The notes: a model not told the origin generated them from the sequence alone. 64,000 bases of DNA from Cladocopium goreaui (GCA_947184155.2 CAMXCT020001679.1:32501-96500); one strand, 5' to 3'; counted from the stretch's first letter, positions 19,368-28,563 are shown. Translations and numbers: made by a program.

Positions 19368-19558
19368 ATAATGGGTACAGCCTTCCACCCGTAGTACATG
19401 CCTTCCATGGGAGCAAAGTCGGCCTCGGACAAAAGCTCCAACAGTGGCAAAGTAAAGGGCTGCAACCACTTGCCGTTTCGCTCATAGGGGTTGACGAGGC
19501 ACCCCGCTATGGACACACCCCACAGGCTGCGATTTCGTCAGAGGAAGTAAATTGGTAG
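19187..19558 (+). CDS. C-terminal continuation of ORF A in another frame
   Basis: This 123-codon frame has a balanced composition and looks folded (SVFPANFPILCLPGDKLFQ and GYSLPPVVHAFHGSKVG). It overlaps the poor-quality tail of ORF A and ends just inside the start of the next frame, which is itself open upstream of 19552. I infer that ORFs A and B were once one frame, now broken by two indels near 19190-19215 and 19500-19558. Introns or programmed shifts cannot be ruled out. Confidence 0.55.
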   Translation: MAASRRWSLLTAGFVQRTPPFLTWARPIFEQGALSPMSVFPANFPILCLPGDKLFQSKELDNGYSLPPVVHAFHGSKVGLGQKLQQWQSKGLQPLAVSLIGVDEAPRYGHTPQAAISSEEVNW

Positions 19559-21549
19559 CAAAACCACACGTCGGACGACAGCGCAGCCTTACCAAGACGC
19601 AAGTATTGCTGCTCCAAAGCCTTTGGACGCCAGTGGAAGTCCCTAATTACAACAACGACCACACACCCTGGCCCCAGACCTGCCAGACCGCCCACGTCCT
19701 CTGCGGACAGCAAGCTAGCCTCCAACTGCCCACTGCCCAGATCCTCCCTCTTCTTGAGGCACTGCAAAAACGACTAGGAATTGACCCTAGCAATGCAGAA
19801 CTGGCCATTAACGAAGTTCTTGCCAGCCATGCCGATCCTCAATACACTGATTGGAAGATCATTATCATGGATAACACTACCTGGCAACTCAATCCCACTG
19901 ACCCAGGGTCCCTGGATGTTCAGTGCACTGGATTGGGTGGAGGAGAACTCGACGAAGAGTGGGATGTACTGCTAGCTTGCAGAAAGGAAGCACATGTTTA
20001 CGGACCATCTCTCAGCAAGCAGGATGATTGGAATGCGAGAGCTGGCACAATTGCAGGAACCGCCCACACACAAGAATACTTGTTACTGCATATAGCCATG
20101 TTCCCAATTGGTGCCCACACCTGGTGCCATGTTCTCGGAGTGCCCGACGCCCACCAACTGCAAGCACAGATCATCAGCCGTGCCATGAAACTCCTACGTT
20201 TCTGTCCCATCACCCCGGCGCACAGGAAACCACCATGGCCAGGGTACAAGCACGGCCTGCGACTCTTTACCAAACTGCTGGTTGCGCATCCATTGGTCGG
20301 AGTGTGCCTGCCCCCCGAAATCCGTTCTGTGGAGTATCTCAAATTAACAGGTTACATGGTAGGCTCCCTCTTCATTCGAGGGCACAGTGCAGGCTCGTAT
20401 GCAGGAATGGTATGGGAAACCATCCTTGCTGAATTCCCAGACATTGAAGGCAAAACAGTTCTAGCAGCCATTGCTCTGCCGCCATCGCTCCTAACGACAC
20501 ACAGACTGTCCCATCACCGACAGGTACACCTCATCCACCATGCAGATGATCGACTGTGCGTCTGGAACCCGTCCAATCAAGACATGAGGCTGCTCCAACA
20601 ACAGGGGTTCACAATCACACACATCACAGGGTGGCGAGTATACCTAGGCACTGCCCAACACAACTACCCGCACTGGACACGAGTTACCCTTCCAGAGGGA
20701 CGACAGGACATAGTACAGTTGGAGAGTACCCCAGGGGTGCTTCCCTTTGAAGTCTACTCACAAGCCCCCCTGCGGTTGATATCATGGTGCAGCTTTGAAC
20801 TCCCACAGGCAGCTAAGCGTCTCCTTCGTGAGTTAGCAATGATGTGCGAGTTGCCAGAGACCACAACCCAGGCACTAGTCAGCCATATTGCCATACACAA
20901 CTCACAGGTACGAACGGAGCAAGATGCAACTCAATATTTGGCCTCATTGGCGACAGTCAGCATTGCGTCCAGGGCCAAATTGCTCACTTATACAACCATG
21001 GTTCAACACTTCCTTGGCACCCTACAACTGCCTATGGCTGTCTACATGCTAGACTACTATCTGCCAATGCTCAGCCCCAATGAAGGCTACAATGAGACGG
21101 GGCTTACAATGCAGAGTGCTGGACCAATTCGTGAACCATGGCAACCAATTGCATTCGAATTTCTTTTCAAAGGCAGTGAGTTTGGTCACTGGAGAGTTAA
21201 AGGAGGACAGGATGCATTCGCGTTCCGACACCCGAGCCTAGGCCAAACAGAAGTCTTCAGCCTCCTGGCAAGTGAGGCACACCACCACAAAGTTAGCCCC
21301 ATAGGCACGGGAAGACTTGTTGCAATGGTAGGAACCACAGATGCTCCAGCGAGCGACGTCAGAAACCTGCAAATCCTTTTTGGGCTAGTCCTTGCCATCA
21401 CGCCACGCTCATCCAAAAGTAAGGATGAACTGCCTGCCACCCGAATACACAGGCAGTGCAACCCCAGATCCATTGAAGTAGCTTTTCTCTCAGGGCCAGC
21501 CATCGACTTCTTTGCCCAAGAACAACTCCTGGTACTTCAAGACTGGTAG
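19552..21549 (+). CDS. Unit ORF B: protein with an alpha/beta-hydrolase domain
   Basis: 665 codons counted from a TTG; the frame is open further upstream, so the true start is not here. Around residues 245-380 it shows an alpha/beta-hydrolase core: the nucleophile elbow GHSAGS with Ser279 after a strand (VGSLFIR), an acid candidate at Asp332/Asp333 after LIHH, and His370 or His374 in AQHNYPHW. Spacing and order fit a Ser-Asp-His triad, so an esterase, lipase or peptidase activity is plausible. The remaining parts are unrecognised. The frame ends at a TAG (21547-21549) and continues in the same phase into the helicase ORF, so B and C probably formed one polyprotein. Confidence 0.72.
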   Translation: MVAKPHVGRQRSLTKTQVLLLQSLWTPVEVPNYNNDHTPWPQTCQTAHVLCGQQASLQLPTAQILPLLEALQKRLGIDPSNAELAINEVLASHADPQYTDWKIIIMDNTTWQLNPTDPGSLDVQCTGLGGGELDEEWDVLLACRKEAHVYGPSLSKQDDWNARAGTIAGTAHTQEYLLLHIAMFPIGAHTWCHVLGVPDAHQLQAQIISRAMKLLRFCPITPAHRKPPWPGYKHGLRLFTKLLVAHPLVGVCLPPEIRSVEYLKLTGYMVGSLFIRGHSAGSYAGMVWETILAEFPDIEGKTVLAAIALPPSLLTTHRLSHHRQVHLIHHADDRLCVWNPSNQDMRLLQQQGFTITHITGWRVYLGTAQHNYPHWTRVTLPEGRQDIVQLESTPGVLPFEVYSQAPLRLISWCSFELPQAAKRLLRELAMMCELPETTTQALVSHIAIHNSQVRTEQDATQYLASLATVSIASRAKLLTYTTMVQHFLGTLQLPMAVYMLDYYLPMLSPNEGYNETGLTMQSAGPIREPWQPIAFEFLFKGSEFGHWRVKGGQDAFAFRHPSLGQTEVFSLLASEAHHHKVSPIGTGRLVAMVGTTDAPASDVRNLQILFGLVLAITPRSSKSKDELPATRIHRQCNPRSIEVAFLSGPAIDFFAQEQLLVLQDW

Positions 21550-21636
21550 CTTGCCTCTGGCCAAAGCCTGGAACCCATCGATGCTACCGTTCAGGGGGAC
21601 GGAGGCCCACTCCCAGGCACCTTTTTCCTCCATACT

Positions 21637-24600
21637 ATGTGGATGTTTGGATGCACCAAGCCCACCAGAGAGGTAACTGCTGTCGCGCAGACTCCCCCCT
21701 GCAGGTACCACCTTGGCCTAGGCATCTATAATGTCCAAACAGCAGTTGAAGGAATGGATGGCAACAAACGATCACACTTGCTACATTTGTGCGGGCAGTT
21801 GCTACGCCTGGTCCTTATCCCATGTCATGTGGAGGGCGAACCCCATCAATGGACCCACACAACTGCACTTTCCTTCGCTGCCGAACTAGACGGACATGTC
21901 TTGGGCACGCTATGTGCAGTGACAATGGCGTTACTCACCAATCGGCTAGACCTGTGTATTCAAGGACTCTTTGGTGCAGGCAAGTCAAAATCGATGGCAG
22001 TCCTCATCCTTGCCTTGATTGAAATCGACACCACTGACAGCCTTAAGATATTGTTTATATGTAAGGAAAACTCAGGCACTCGATCCTTTGCTGACCTGCT
22101 CCTATGGCTCGACCCCCCGTCGGGGGTGTTTGGGCGCATAGGTAGGTTGGTGGGGGACCAAGAACGTAACAAGAGCAGTTATTCCCATACCAGATTCGAT
22201 ATTCATCCGAGAGAAAGAAGGCAAATGCTGAACAAGTGCCAGCTAGTGTTGGCTACAGGGGGTACGGTAGCTCAGGATCTCACCATGCAATGGTCCACGC
22301 TAGGAGGCTTCATGCAAGAGCTTTCCCTCATGGTCATTGATGAAGGTCAACAATATGGCACTGACCGGGAAATTGCAGTCATCAGCCTGATGAGGCAACA
22401 ACCCCTAGTCCTGTGGACGGGAGATTCAGAGCAGACGCCAGGAGGCATTGATCGTGCAGCCCGTAACGCTAAACGATCCCGACAACTCCTCTTATCCAAA
22501 AAACATGGGCTGCGAAGTGACCGAAATTATTATATGCCAGCCAATTTAGCAGATGCAATGATCCGGCTATTGGACGGCTCATCCAATGAAGGTCTAACTA
22601 CCCTCAGCCAAATCCTCCGTCGAGGCCAGCACACGTTCAGTCAGCTATGGACAAGCCAACTCTCGCCACAAGCTACCGAAGACCTAAAGGCGGCCAATGC
22701 TGTCCTTCCAGGCCTGAGAGCACAATTTCAAGCAGCCCAGCCACATGAGCAAAGACAACCCCCCACATTCGTGGACGCAGAACTACTGGCAGGCACAACA
22801 GTCAACTTTCCACGGTCCCTGGTGCGCCTTGCCTGGATGTTGCAGCATGCCGCTACCCTCCTACCCATGGCCGGTGACATACAAGCGGTTTTAAACTCTC
22901 AGACCGCCGGAGTGAGCGACATCCATGCCTGGGGATTGATGCTCCCGTCTAGCTCAAGAGTTAGTCCTGTGACATACCATTCAGTAGTAGCAGTTAGATA
23001 CCCTGATCTCTGCAGACTCATCAACGACATGTGGGAACTGGGAAGTTTTGCCTCCGGAGGACTTCCAGACCGGCCACCGGGGTTCCAGTTCGTGCTTTGG
23101 GACACCAATGCTAGAATTAATGGGCTAGTAGCGACAGACTTAGAGACGCTCGTGTCAGAGGTGCTTTCCCCCTTCCCCAGGAATGCCGGATTTGCCGATG
23201 GGCTGTTCGTAATGACCACTGCAACAGATCACAAGAATAACTTGAACCGTTCAGTGCTTAAGAAGGATTATGCCCGCACTCTCCGTGTTGAAACAATAGC
23301 CAACTCAGCAGGAGGAACAGCACAAGTAGCAATCGTAGCCCAGCCCAGTATTGGATTCCTGAACACGAAATACTACTCCAATGGTTCCCCTACGGAGGAT
23401 ACGGAAGACTGCCTTGGCCGAATCACTGTCGGACTCACCCGTTCAAAATCCTTGACCCTGTTGGTCTCCCCGTTAGACATGATGGGGCTTATGGGCATGG
23501 CTCAGGTGGTCGCGACCATAGCATATGGCATCCGGGGCCTTCGAAGAGGGGAGACGACATGGGAATGGCCTGACTTCGATGCCAACCCAGAACAGGAGAA
23601 TCTTGCACAGATGAGTAGATGGTCGCTGAATTCAACACCCGCATGGGAATTCCCTCCCCTCGCAATCGCCAACCAATACCAGGACCAGCAAACCAACGAG
23701 GTGAAGCGAGCGAGATACCGTCTGATATTGGTTCGAGGGTCAGATCTTGGCTGGCTGAACAGAGATCGCCTCCAAGAAGTCAAGACAGGCCTAGCAGTTC
23801 AACATAAATGGATTCCTGTTCAGAATCTCCCGTTCGCGGAAGTTGTCCTGTATGCCTATGCGGCTGATCGCACACCCTTTCCCACATATGTATGCCTGCC
23901 TTCAGGATTGTACAAGGCGCGTACTGGGCAAGTTGTGGCGCAGACCGGCCCAGATCAGGAAATCCTGCCTTTGTCAGGTATCTACTTCTTTGATGGATGG
24001 CGGGTACACCCAACGCTACCAATCCCCGGCCACCTGCCACGCACTAAAGAAGCGCCAGTCCAAGATATCGCTCTGACTGCACCTGCACCTGGTACAGAAC
24101 CTACTCGGTCGCCGGAGGAAGAAGCGAGAGACATCCTTGCTACAGCTGCTAAGAATCAGGCCGAAGATGGGCCAAACACAAGGAGGGCAGCAGTCCGCGC
24201 ATGCAAGTACTTAAGGGCTATGGTCAACCAATATGAGTCCACCATACAAGAAGTGCACAAGGCGGCCCGCATCCACACACAAATGAGCAAGGGCACAGCA
24301 GGGGCAACTGCAGATTATCGACCCCAAGGAGGGGCGCTTCCAGTAATATCCCCAGAACTAACTTCAGAGTTACTGCATTGCTTATCCACGCTACCCGACC
24401 CATGGCCCCTGGCTAAGATCACGATCGATATGGAGAAACCAAGCCAGTGGGTTTCCAAATTGTGCCGACTCTACTTTGCTGACGAATATGCCAGGCGAAC
24501 AGTCGGACTGCCCTCGCCTACACATGTCCCAGACATTGAGGCAGCGCTCCAGGCGGTCCAGAAAACCCTCCCAAAGCTCGAAGCAAGGATGATTGAATTT

Positions 24601-25992
24601 TTGGCCGAATGGTTAGTCACCTTTCTGATACCAGCAACGCACGTATTGGAAGTGAGGGCACCTCATCTTTCCTTTATGTTGCTCAAAGAATACTGGTTTA
24701 GAGAACTATACCTCGGCCTAAAAGTCACAGCATCGTTTGACCGCTCCGAATCATACACGCGAGTCATAGATGGTCAAGTGAGATGCATCACTCCTGAAAT
24801 TAAGCCGCAGAACCTGCAGGTCATCTGGAACGTTCAGTTTATCACTGTTTTTGTGCCGGCATGGATGATCCCTCCTGTCTACCACAGCCTGCGCAGGGAA
24901 AGCATCAAGAACGCAAGTTCCGCCAGTGCAATAGGTGTCCAGTCGGTCCGCCCCACCTGGTTTGAAGACATCGCAGTACCAAAAGAGACCGCGCCTCAAC
25001 CAAACCAAGAGCAGCCCCAACCGCTACACGGTCTTAAATTAGTCATCAAGGAAGAGGTGCTACCGATGAAAGACCAACCGGAATTCCCAGCACTTGCATT
25101 ACTGGCCGCGCGTGGTTTGCTCGCACCAGATACATGGAAGTGCAAACGTGCGCAGGTCAGCCTCAAGGCAACAATTGATGTCCCTATGCTAGGCACAATC
25201 ATCGAGCAAAATGGTGATGGACTTCTAGAAGACTCCCACATGCCAGTGGGATGGCCACTGCACATCGATGGTGCCGTTAGGCAATGTTGTATTCACCGAT
25301 CTGCGACCCACCAAGAACTTGATGACATGCTGAAAGAATATGACATGAAAAGAGATTCAGTTGAAATAAACCATGACGCACCCCAATGGTCTCACAACGC
25401 AGTATGGAACAGAAGGTATATGGAACCGAAGACAGGATACACGCTGCGGCAACTCTGGGCTGATTCCGAGCCAGCCATTGGGCAGAAATCTTCCCCTTCT
25501 TATGACATCAAAGAGGGTGACATTTTACGTGCAGTAGCTGCTATCACAAACCTGCCGTCTTCCACGCTGCCTGACAGTCCCTTCATCCGTGCATTGGGGA
25601 CACCAGCAGCTCAAAAGGCCCCACCACAAACTGGCACCCTGGCGCAAAGAGCACTGGAGGAATGGGAACGCACCCTGTGTGAAAACAAGGCGGTGGCAAT
25701 TCTTGCACAGATGCAAGCCGGCCGGCCGGCCCTCATCCAGAAAGATGGCGGAGAAATGCTCATTGCCATTGTCCTTGACAGGCCACTGGCGGAAGCGAAG
25801 GCACTAGTGGACGACCCTGCAGCTTTCACTCGCGAAATGACTAGGATCCTGATTGCAAAGCAAAGCCATCCACTTATCGCGCAAATGATTAAACCAGCAG
25901 GAAATGGTGACCCACCCCCCGCAAATAGCACAGCCAGTGGCACCGGCAGCCACGAACACCCCAGCGCCAGTCAGCCCGTGCAGTTCCAGTAG
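21637..25992 (+). CDS. Unit ORF C: UPF1-like superfamily 1 helicase, 1451 codons
   Basis: The frame is open from just after the TAG at 21547 to 25992. Helicase motifs in order: Walker A GLFGAGKS at 110-117, motif II VIDEGQQ (D235, E236, Q238), motif III WTGDSEQ (262-266), and motif VI GRITVGLTRSKS (R595, R602). The DE-x-QQ and GLTRSK forms are closest to UPF1-type SF1 helicases, not to the Pif1 type of Helitrons. About 800 further residues after the helicase are unrecognised, with a Pro/Glu-rich linker near 820-850. No RT, RdRp, Rep or transposase motif is seen. The ORF is intact over 4.3 kb, much longer than the other broken frames nearby. Confidence 0.88.
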   Translation: MWMFGCTKPTREVTAVAQTPPCRYHLGLGIYNVQTAVEGMDGNKRSHLLHLCGQLLRLVLIPCHVEGEPHQWTHTTALSFAAELDGHVLGTLCAVTMALLTNRLDLCIQGLFGAGKSKSMAVLILALIEIDTTDSLKILFICKENSGTRSFADLLLWLDPPSGVFGRIGRLVGDQERNKSSYSHTRFDIHPRERRQMLNKCQLVLATGGTVAQDLTMQWSTLGGFMQELSLMVIDEGQQYGTDREIAVISLMRQQPLVLWTGDSEQTPGGIDRAARNAKRSRQLLLSKKHGLRSDRNYYMPANLADAMIRLLDGSSNEGLTTLSQILRRGQHTFSQLWTSQLSPQATEDLKAANAVLPGLRAQFQAAQPHEQRQPPTFVDAELLAGTTVNFPRSLVRLAWMLQHAATLLPMAGDIQAVLNSQTAGVSDIHAWGLMLPSSSRVSPVTYHSVVAVRYPDLCRLINDMWELGSFASGGLPDRPPGFQFVLWDTNARINGLVATDLETLVSEVLSPFPRNAGFADGLFVMTTATDHKNNLNRSVLKKDYARTLRVETIANSAGGTAQVAIVAQPSIGFLNTKYYSNGSPTEDTEDCLGRITVGLTRSKSLTLLVSPLDMMGLMGMAQVVATIAYGIRGLRRGETTWEWPDFDANPEQENLAQMSRWSLNSTPAWEFPPLAIANQYQDQQTNEVKRARYRLILVRGSDLGWLNRDRLQEVKTGLAVQHKWIPVQNLPFAEVVLYAYAADRTPFPTYVCLPSGLYKARTGQVVAQTGPDQEILPLSGIYFFDGWRVHPTLPIPGHLPRTKEAPVQDIALTAPAPGTEPTRSPEEEARDILATAAKNQAEDGPNTRRAAVRACKYLRAMVNQYESTIQEVHKAARIHTQMSKGTAGATADYRPQGGALPVISPELTSELLHCLSTLPDPWPLAKITIDMEKPSQWVSKLCRLYFADEYARRTVGLPSPTHVPDIEAALQAVQKTLPKLEARMIEFLAEWLVTFLIPATHVLEVRAPHLSFMLLKEYWFRELYLGLKVTASFDRSESYTRVIDGQVRCITPEIKPQNLQVIWNVQFITVFVPAWMIPPVYHSLRRESIKNASSASAIGVQSVRPTWFEDIAVPKETAPQPNQEQPQPLHGLKLVIKEEVLPMKDQPEFPALALLAARGLLAPDTWKCKRAQVSLKATIDVPMLGTIIEQNGDGLLEDSHMPVGWPLHIDGAVRQCCIHRSATHQELDDMLKEYDMKRDSVEINHDAPQWSHNAVWNRRYMEPKTGYTLRQLWADSEPAIGQKSSPSYDIKEGDILRAVAAITNLPSSTLPDSPFIRALGTPAAQKAPPQTGTLAQRALEEWERTLCENKAVAILAQMQAGRPALIQKDGGEMLIAIVLDRPLAEAKALVDDPAAFTREMTRILIAKQSHPLIAQMIKPAGNGDPPPANSTASGTGSHEHPSASQPVQFQ

Positions 25993-26000
25993 TCTCATGC

Positions 26001-26027
26001 GGCCAACGTGGGGTACCCACGGTTGCC
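26001..26027. repeat. GGTACC-centred hairpin 4
   Basis: GGCCAACGTGGGGTACCCAC followed by GGTTGCC forms a near-perfect stem, starting 9 bases after the helicase stop codon. Confidence 0.75.
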
Positions 26028-26072
26028 ACACATAACAGGGAACCACTGTGCAGACAGGTGTAGATAGGTGCT

Positions 26073-26098
26073 GTCACCATGGGGTACCCATGGTTGAC
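26073..26098. repeat. GGTACC-centred hairpin 5
   Basis: GTCACCATGGGGTACCCATG followed by GTTGAC is a near-perfect palindrome. Together with hairpin 4 it mirrors the pair upstream of ORF A. Confidence 0.75.
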
Positions 26099-26151
26099 TC
26101 CTGCTTTGTGAAGCTGACGAGGTGGCAAGCTTGCCTTTGTAACTATGGTAA

Positions 26152-26215
26152 GGGAGGAAGGGGGAGGGGGGCAATTGTAACACTTTTAATAGGCCACTAC
26201 ATATATATCTAGTTA
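26152..26215 (+). repeat. G-rich direct repeat, right copy
   Basis: It matches the order of elements at 15560-15606 in the same orientation (G-rich tract, GTAAC, ATCTAGTT) with a few extra bases. Confidence 0.55.
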
Positions 26216-26231
26216 CTGGTAGCGTAGGACG

Positions 26232-26759
26232 ATGTCAAAGTACATCAAGCCATGGCGCCCGTCGCTGTTTTGCTCAGCACAATCCAGTACCTTCACTGCT
26301 CGAATGCCGCCTGGCCATATGAGTACAGCGCAACCGAGTGAATTGGCATGCCTGCTTCAAGAACCCCAGAGTCACAATGAGGCACAGGATCTCCTCCTTT
26401 TGCAGGACTATGTTTGCAGACTGACGCACACCCTCAGAACACTGGAAGACACCCATGCCTTATTGCAACAAACAGAACTCCTTGCAGGCGTTATCAACGA
26501 GCAAGATTGCAGAGACATTCGCACAGCCTGCTGTTGCATAAGGAGTCTGCGCATTCGTGTAGAGGCCCGTGCCAATGTTACAGAACGTGAAGTTATAAGT
26601 CGACAGCTACAGCTCATGCAAGCGAGCTTACAACATTACCCGACAGAGGACCTCAACACAGCTGACACAAGTTGCCTGTCCAGAACCTCGGCTGAACACT
26701 TTGATGATAGACCTGGTCCCTGTTCAGAGGAAAACGCTCGCATTCCTGTATCAATGTGA
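26232..26759 (+). CDS. Small helical protein, ORF D
   Basis: ATG at 26232, 175 codons. Residues about 45-140 form a strongly helical, Leu/Arg/Glu-rich stretch (LLLLQDYVCRLTHTLRTLED, later SLRIRVEARANV), suggesting a coiled-coil bundle. The same helical segment is repeated as a fragment at 27609-27810, and the C-terminal part is repeated inverted in the left arm (15403-15559). Not recognised as a known family. The multiple copies suggest it belongs to a mobile element. Confidence 0.55.
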   Translation: MSKYIKPWRPSLFCSAQSSTFTARMPPGHMSTAQPSELACLLQEPQSHNEAQDLLLLQDYVCRLTHTLRTLEDTHALLQQTELLAGVINEQDCRDIRTACCCIRSLRIRVEARANVTEREVISRQLQLMQASLQHYPTEDLNTADTSCLSRTSAEHFDDRPGPCSEENARIPVSM

Positions 26760-27110
26760 CTAAGCCAGCTACCATGGCCAACCGACCGCATCAAATGCAA
26801 TTGGTTGCAACACCTGCTAAGTTGACCGCTCGAGCAGCTCTACGCTTGCAAGCCTGCATCAATGCTGTCGAGCTAGCGATCATCGCTAACTCGATCGCAT
26901 TGGATTCAGTTTTGAAAGCGGTATGCACCGCAAGAGTGCACTACAGCTCCCAATGATGATGATGCTTGGAAAAGAACAACTGAGCGGACTCTGAGTGTGC
27001 CCTGAGTGCCGTAGCTATTGCTGTCATTTTCACCTTAGATCTTGTTTCACCTTCCTGTTTCACCCTTTTTTCGTTTCTCACCACTCTCGTTGCGACCCGG
27101 CGTTGTCGGT
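26606..27110 (+). repeat. Right inverted-repeat arm of the helicase unit
   Basis: Inverted counterpart of the left arm (15559-15403, 15091-14794, 1636-1599). It begins inside ORF D, includes the small ORF at 26774, and runs into the first 100 bp of the R2 retroposon. Confidence 0.8.
26774..26956 (+). CDS. Small helical protein, ORF E
   Basis: ATG at 26774 (ACCATGGCC context), 60 codons. It follows the ORF D stop by 14 bases. The product is mostly one amphipathic helix region (AALRLQACINAVELAIIANSIALDSVLKAV). It lies inside the inverted repeat, and its left copy is partly degraded. Function unknown. Confidence 0.4.
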   Translation: MANRPHQMQLVATPAKLTARAALRLQACINAVELAIIANSIALDSVLKAVCTARVHYSSQ

Positions 27111-27608
27111 GTTTGCTTCGAAGTGCCTGGGTGTAATGTCATGCCTGAACGGCTGCTCTTTGTGATCTCGGGGATCCTGGCTGGGGGGATCCCTGGTTTC
27201 CGCATGGAGCTTTGTTGCTTCTCTCACCCACCAACGTGGCCCTTTGGTGTGTTTTGTGTTTGTTCTGTTTTGTTTCTTGTTTTGGGCCATTCTCAGAATG
27301 ACACACAAGATGTCATCATGCATGTAATTCCCATTGCTGGTTGCGATCCCACTTCTCTCTGTCGTTTTTGTTTGGCTTTTGTTTTGGTTGTGTGTTTTTC
27401 CTGTTTTTGCTTTGTTGTTTTTGGTTTGCTTTCTTGTCTGTTCTCTTGCTGGGACAGTTTCTGGACTGCGTACTGGTCCACAACCGGCACTTTTGTGGCT
27501 TTCGACAAATTGACAGCCCTGCATGTAAACTACAATTCACCTGTTTGCCGCGATTGAATGTGTGTAACGACCTGGCGGAAGCCATGAAGGCGTTGGACGG
27601 GAAAAAAA
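27009..27608 (+). mobile_element. R2: R retroposon, near full length
   Basis: It starts CCGTAGCT, shares the GGGATCC...GGATCCC block, the ACACAAGATGTCATCATGCA block and the R tail with A-run, about 600 bp. The same boundary between ORF E flank and R start is found in the left inverted arm, so R was already joined to this sequence before the inverted copies arose. No clear target duplication. Confidence 0.75.
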
Positions 27609-27810
27609 GCAATAAGGCACAAGATCTCCTACGCTTGCAAGAATATGTTTGCAAACTGACGCACACCCAAAGGACACTGGAAGACACCTATGCCTTGTTG
27701 CAACAAACAGAAGGTCCTTGCAGGCGTAAGACAAGATTGCAGAGCCATACGCACGGCTTGCTGTTCCCTAAACAGTCTGCGCATCCGTGTAGAGGCCCGG
27801 GCCAATGTAA
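27609..27810 (+). pseudogene. ORF D fragment between R2 and R3
   Basis: It encodes a close variant of ORF D residues 47-117 (AQDLLRLQEYVCKLTHTQRT..., later SLRIRVEARANV) with a frameshift in the middle near 27715. Confidence 0.7.
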
Positions 27811-28563
27811 CCGCAGCTACTGCTGTCTCTTCTCACACTAGATCATGTCTCACCTCCTGTTTCACCGTTTATTCGTTTTTCACCACTCTCGTTGCGACCC
27901 GGCGTTTTCGGTGTTTGTTTCGAAGTGCCAGGGTGAATGTCATGCCTGAACAGGCGACCCGATGGCTCAGTTGGTATGGCGTTGGTCTTGCCAGCGCTGA
28001 CAGACTGCCGGTGGTGGTTCGAATCCCTGCTGGTCCACTCGGGAGTCTCAAGTGCGACCCGCCGAAAGGCAACGGGCGCCGACCACAAAAAAAGGTGAAT
28101 GTCATGCCTGAACGGCTGCTCTCTGTGATCTCGGGGATCCTGGCTGGGGGGATCCCTGGCTTCCGTTTGAGCTGTGTTGCTTTTCACCCTCTTACCTGGC
28201 CCCTTTTTGTGTTTCTGTGTTTTCTCTGTTTTGCTTCTTTTTCGGTGGCCATTCTCATAATGACACACAAGATGTCATCATGCATGTTATTCCCATTGCT
28301 GGTAGCGATCCCACCCCTCTGTGTTCTGTTTGGTTTGGTTTGGTTGTGGTTGTGTGTTTTTTTGTTTGTTTGTTTCTTTTTTGGTTTGGTTTGATTTTGA
28401 TGGGATTGCTCACTGGACTGTGTATTGGTCCATTGCCAGCGCTTTTGAGGCTATCGACGAAATGACGGCCTTGCATGCCAATTTACAATTCATCTTTTTT
28501 GCTGCGGTTGAACGTGTGTAACGACCTGGCGAAAGCCATGAAGGTGTTGGACGGAAAAAAAAA
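27811..28563 (+). mobile_element. R3: R retroposon carrying a SINE insertion
   Basis: It starts CCGCAGCTACTGCTGTC and ends with the R tail and a run of A. Without the SINE and one target copy it is about 591 bp, matching R2. R copies with the same start point support a defined full-length family of about 0.6 kb. Confidence 0.82.
27952..28093 (+). mobile_element. tRNA-derived SINE with a 20-bp target duplication
   Basis: GGTGAATGTCATGCCTGAAC flanks it exactly (27932-27951 and 28094-28113). The head is tRNA-like with a pol III A box TGGCTCAGTTGG (27963-27974) and a B box GGTTCGAATCC (28016-28026). A short tRNA-unrelated body and an A-run follow. Length 142 bp. The perfect duplication implies a recent insertion into R3. 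Confidence 0.93.

Larger units (their letters stand above)
25993..26231. other. Downstream spacer with hairpins and G-rich repeat
   Basis: It contains hairpins at 26001 and 26073 and the G-rich direct repeat at 26152. No ORF. Confidence 0.5.

Noticed and set aside
17865-25992. Integrated RNA virus polyprotein
   Set aside because: An SF1 helicase occurs in some RNA viruses, but no polymerase GDD, protease-capsid set or poly-A end is seen; repeats at the ends favour a transposable unit.
15560-26215. Helitron
   Set aside because: The helicase has UPF1-like motifs, not Pif1-like ones, and there is no HUH Rep domain.
27952-28030. A functional tRNA gene
   Set aside because: The tRNA-like head has A and B boxes, but the body, A-run and exact 20-bp target duplication show a SINE insertion.
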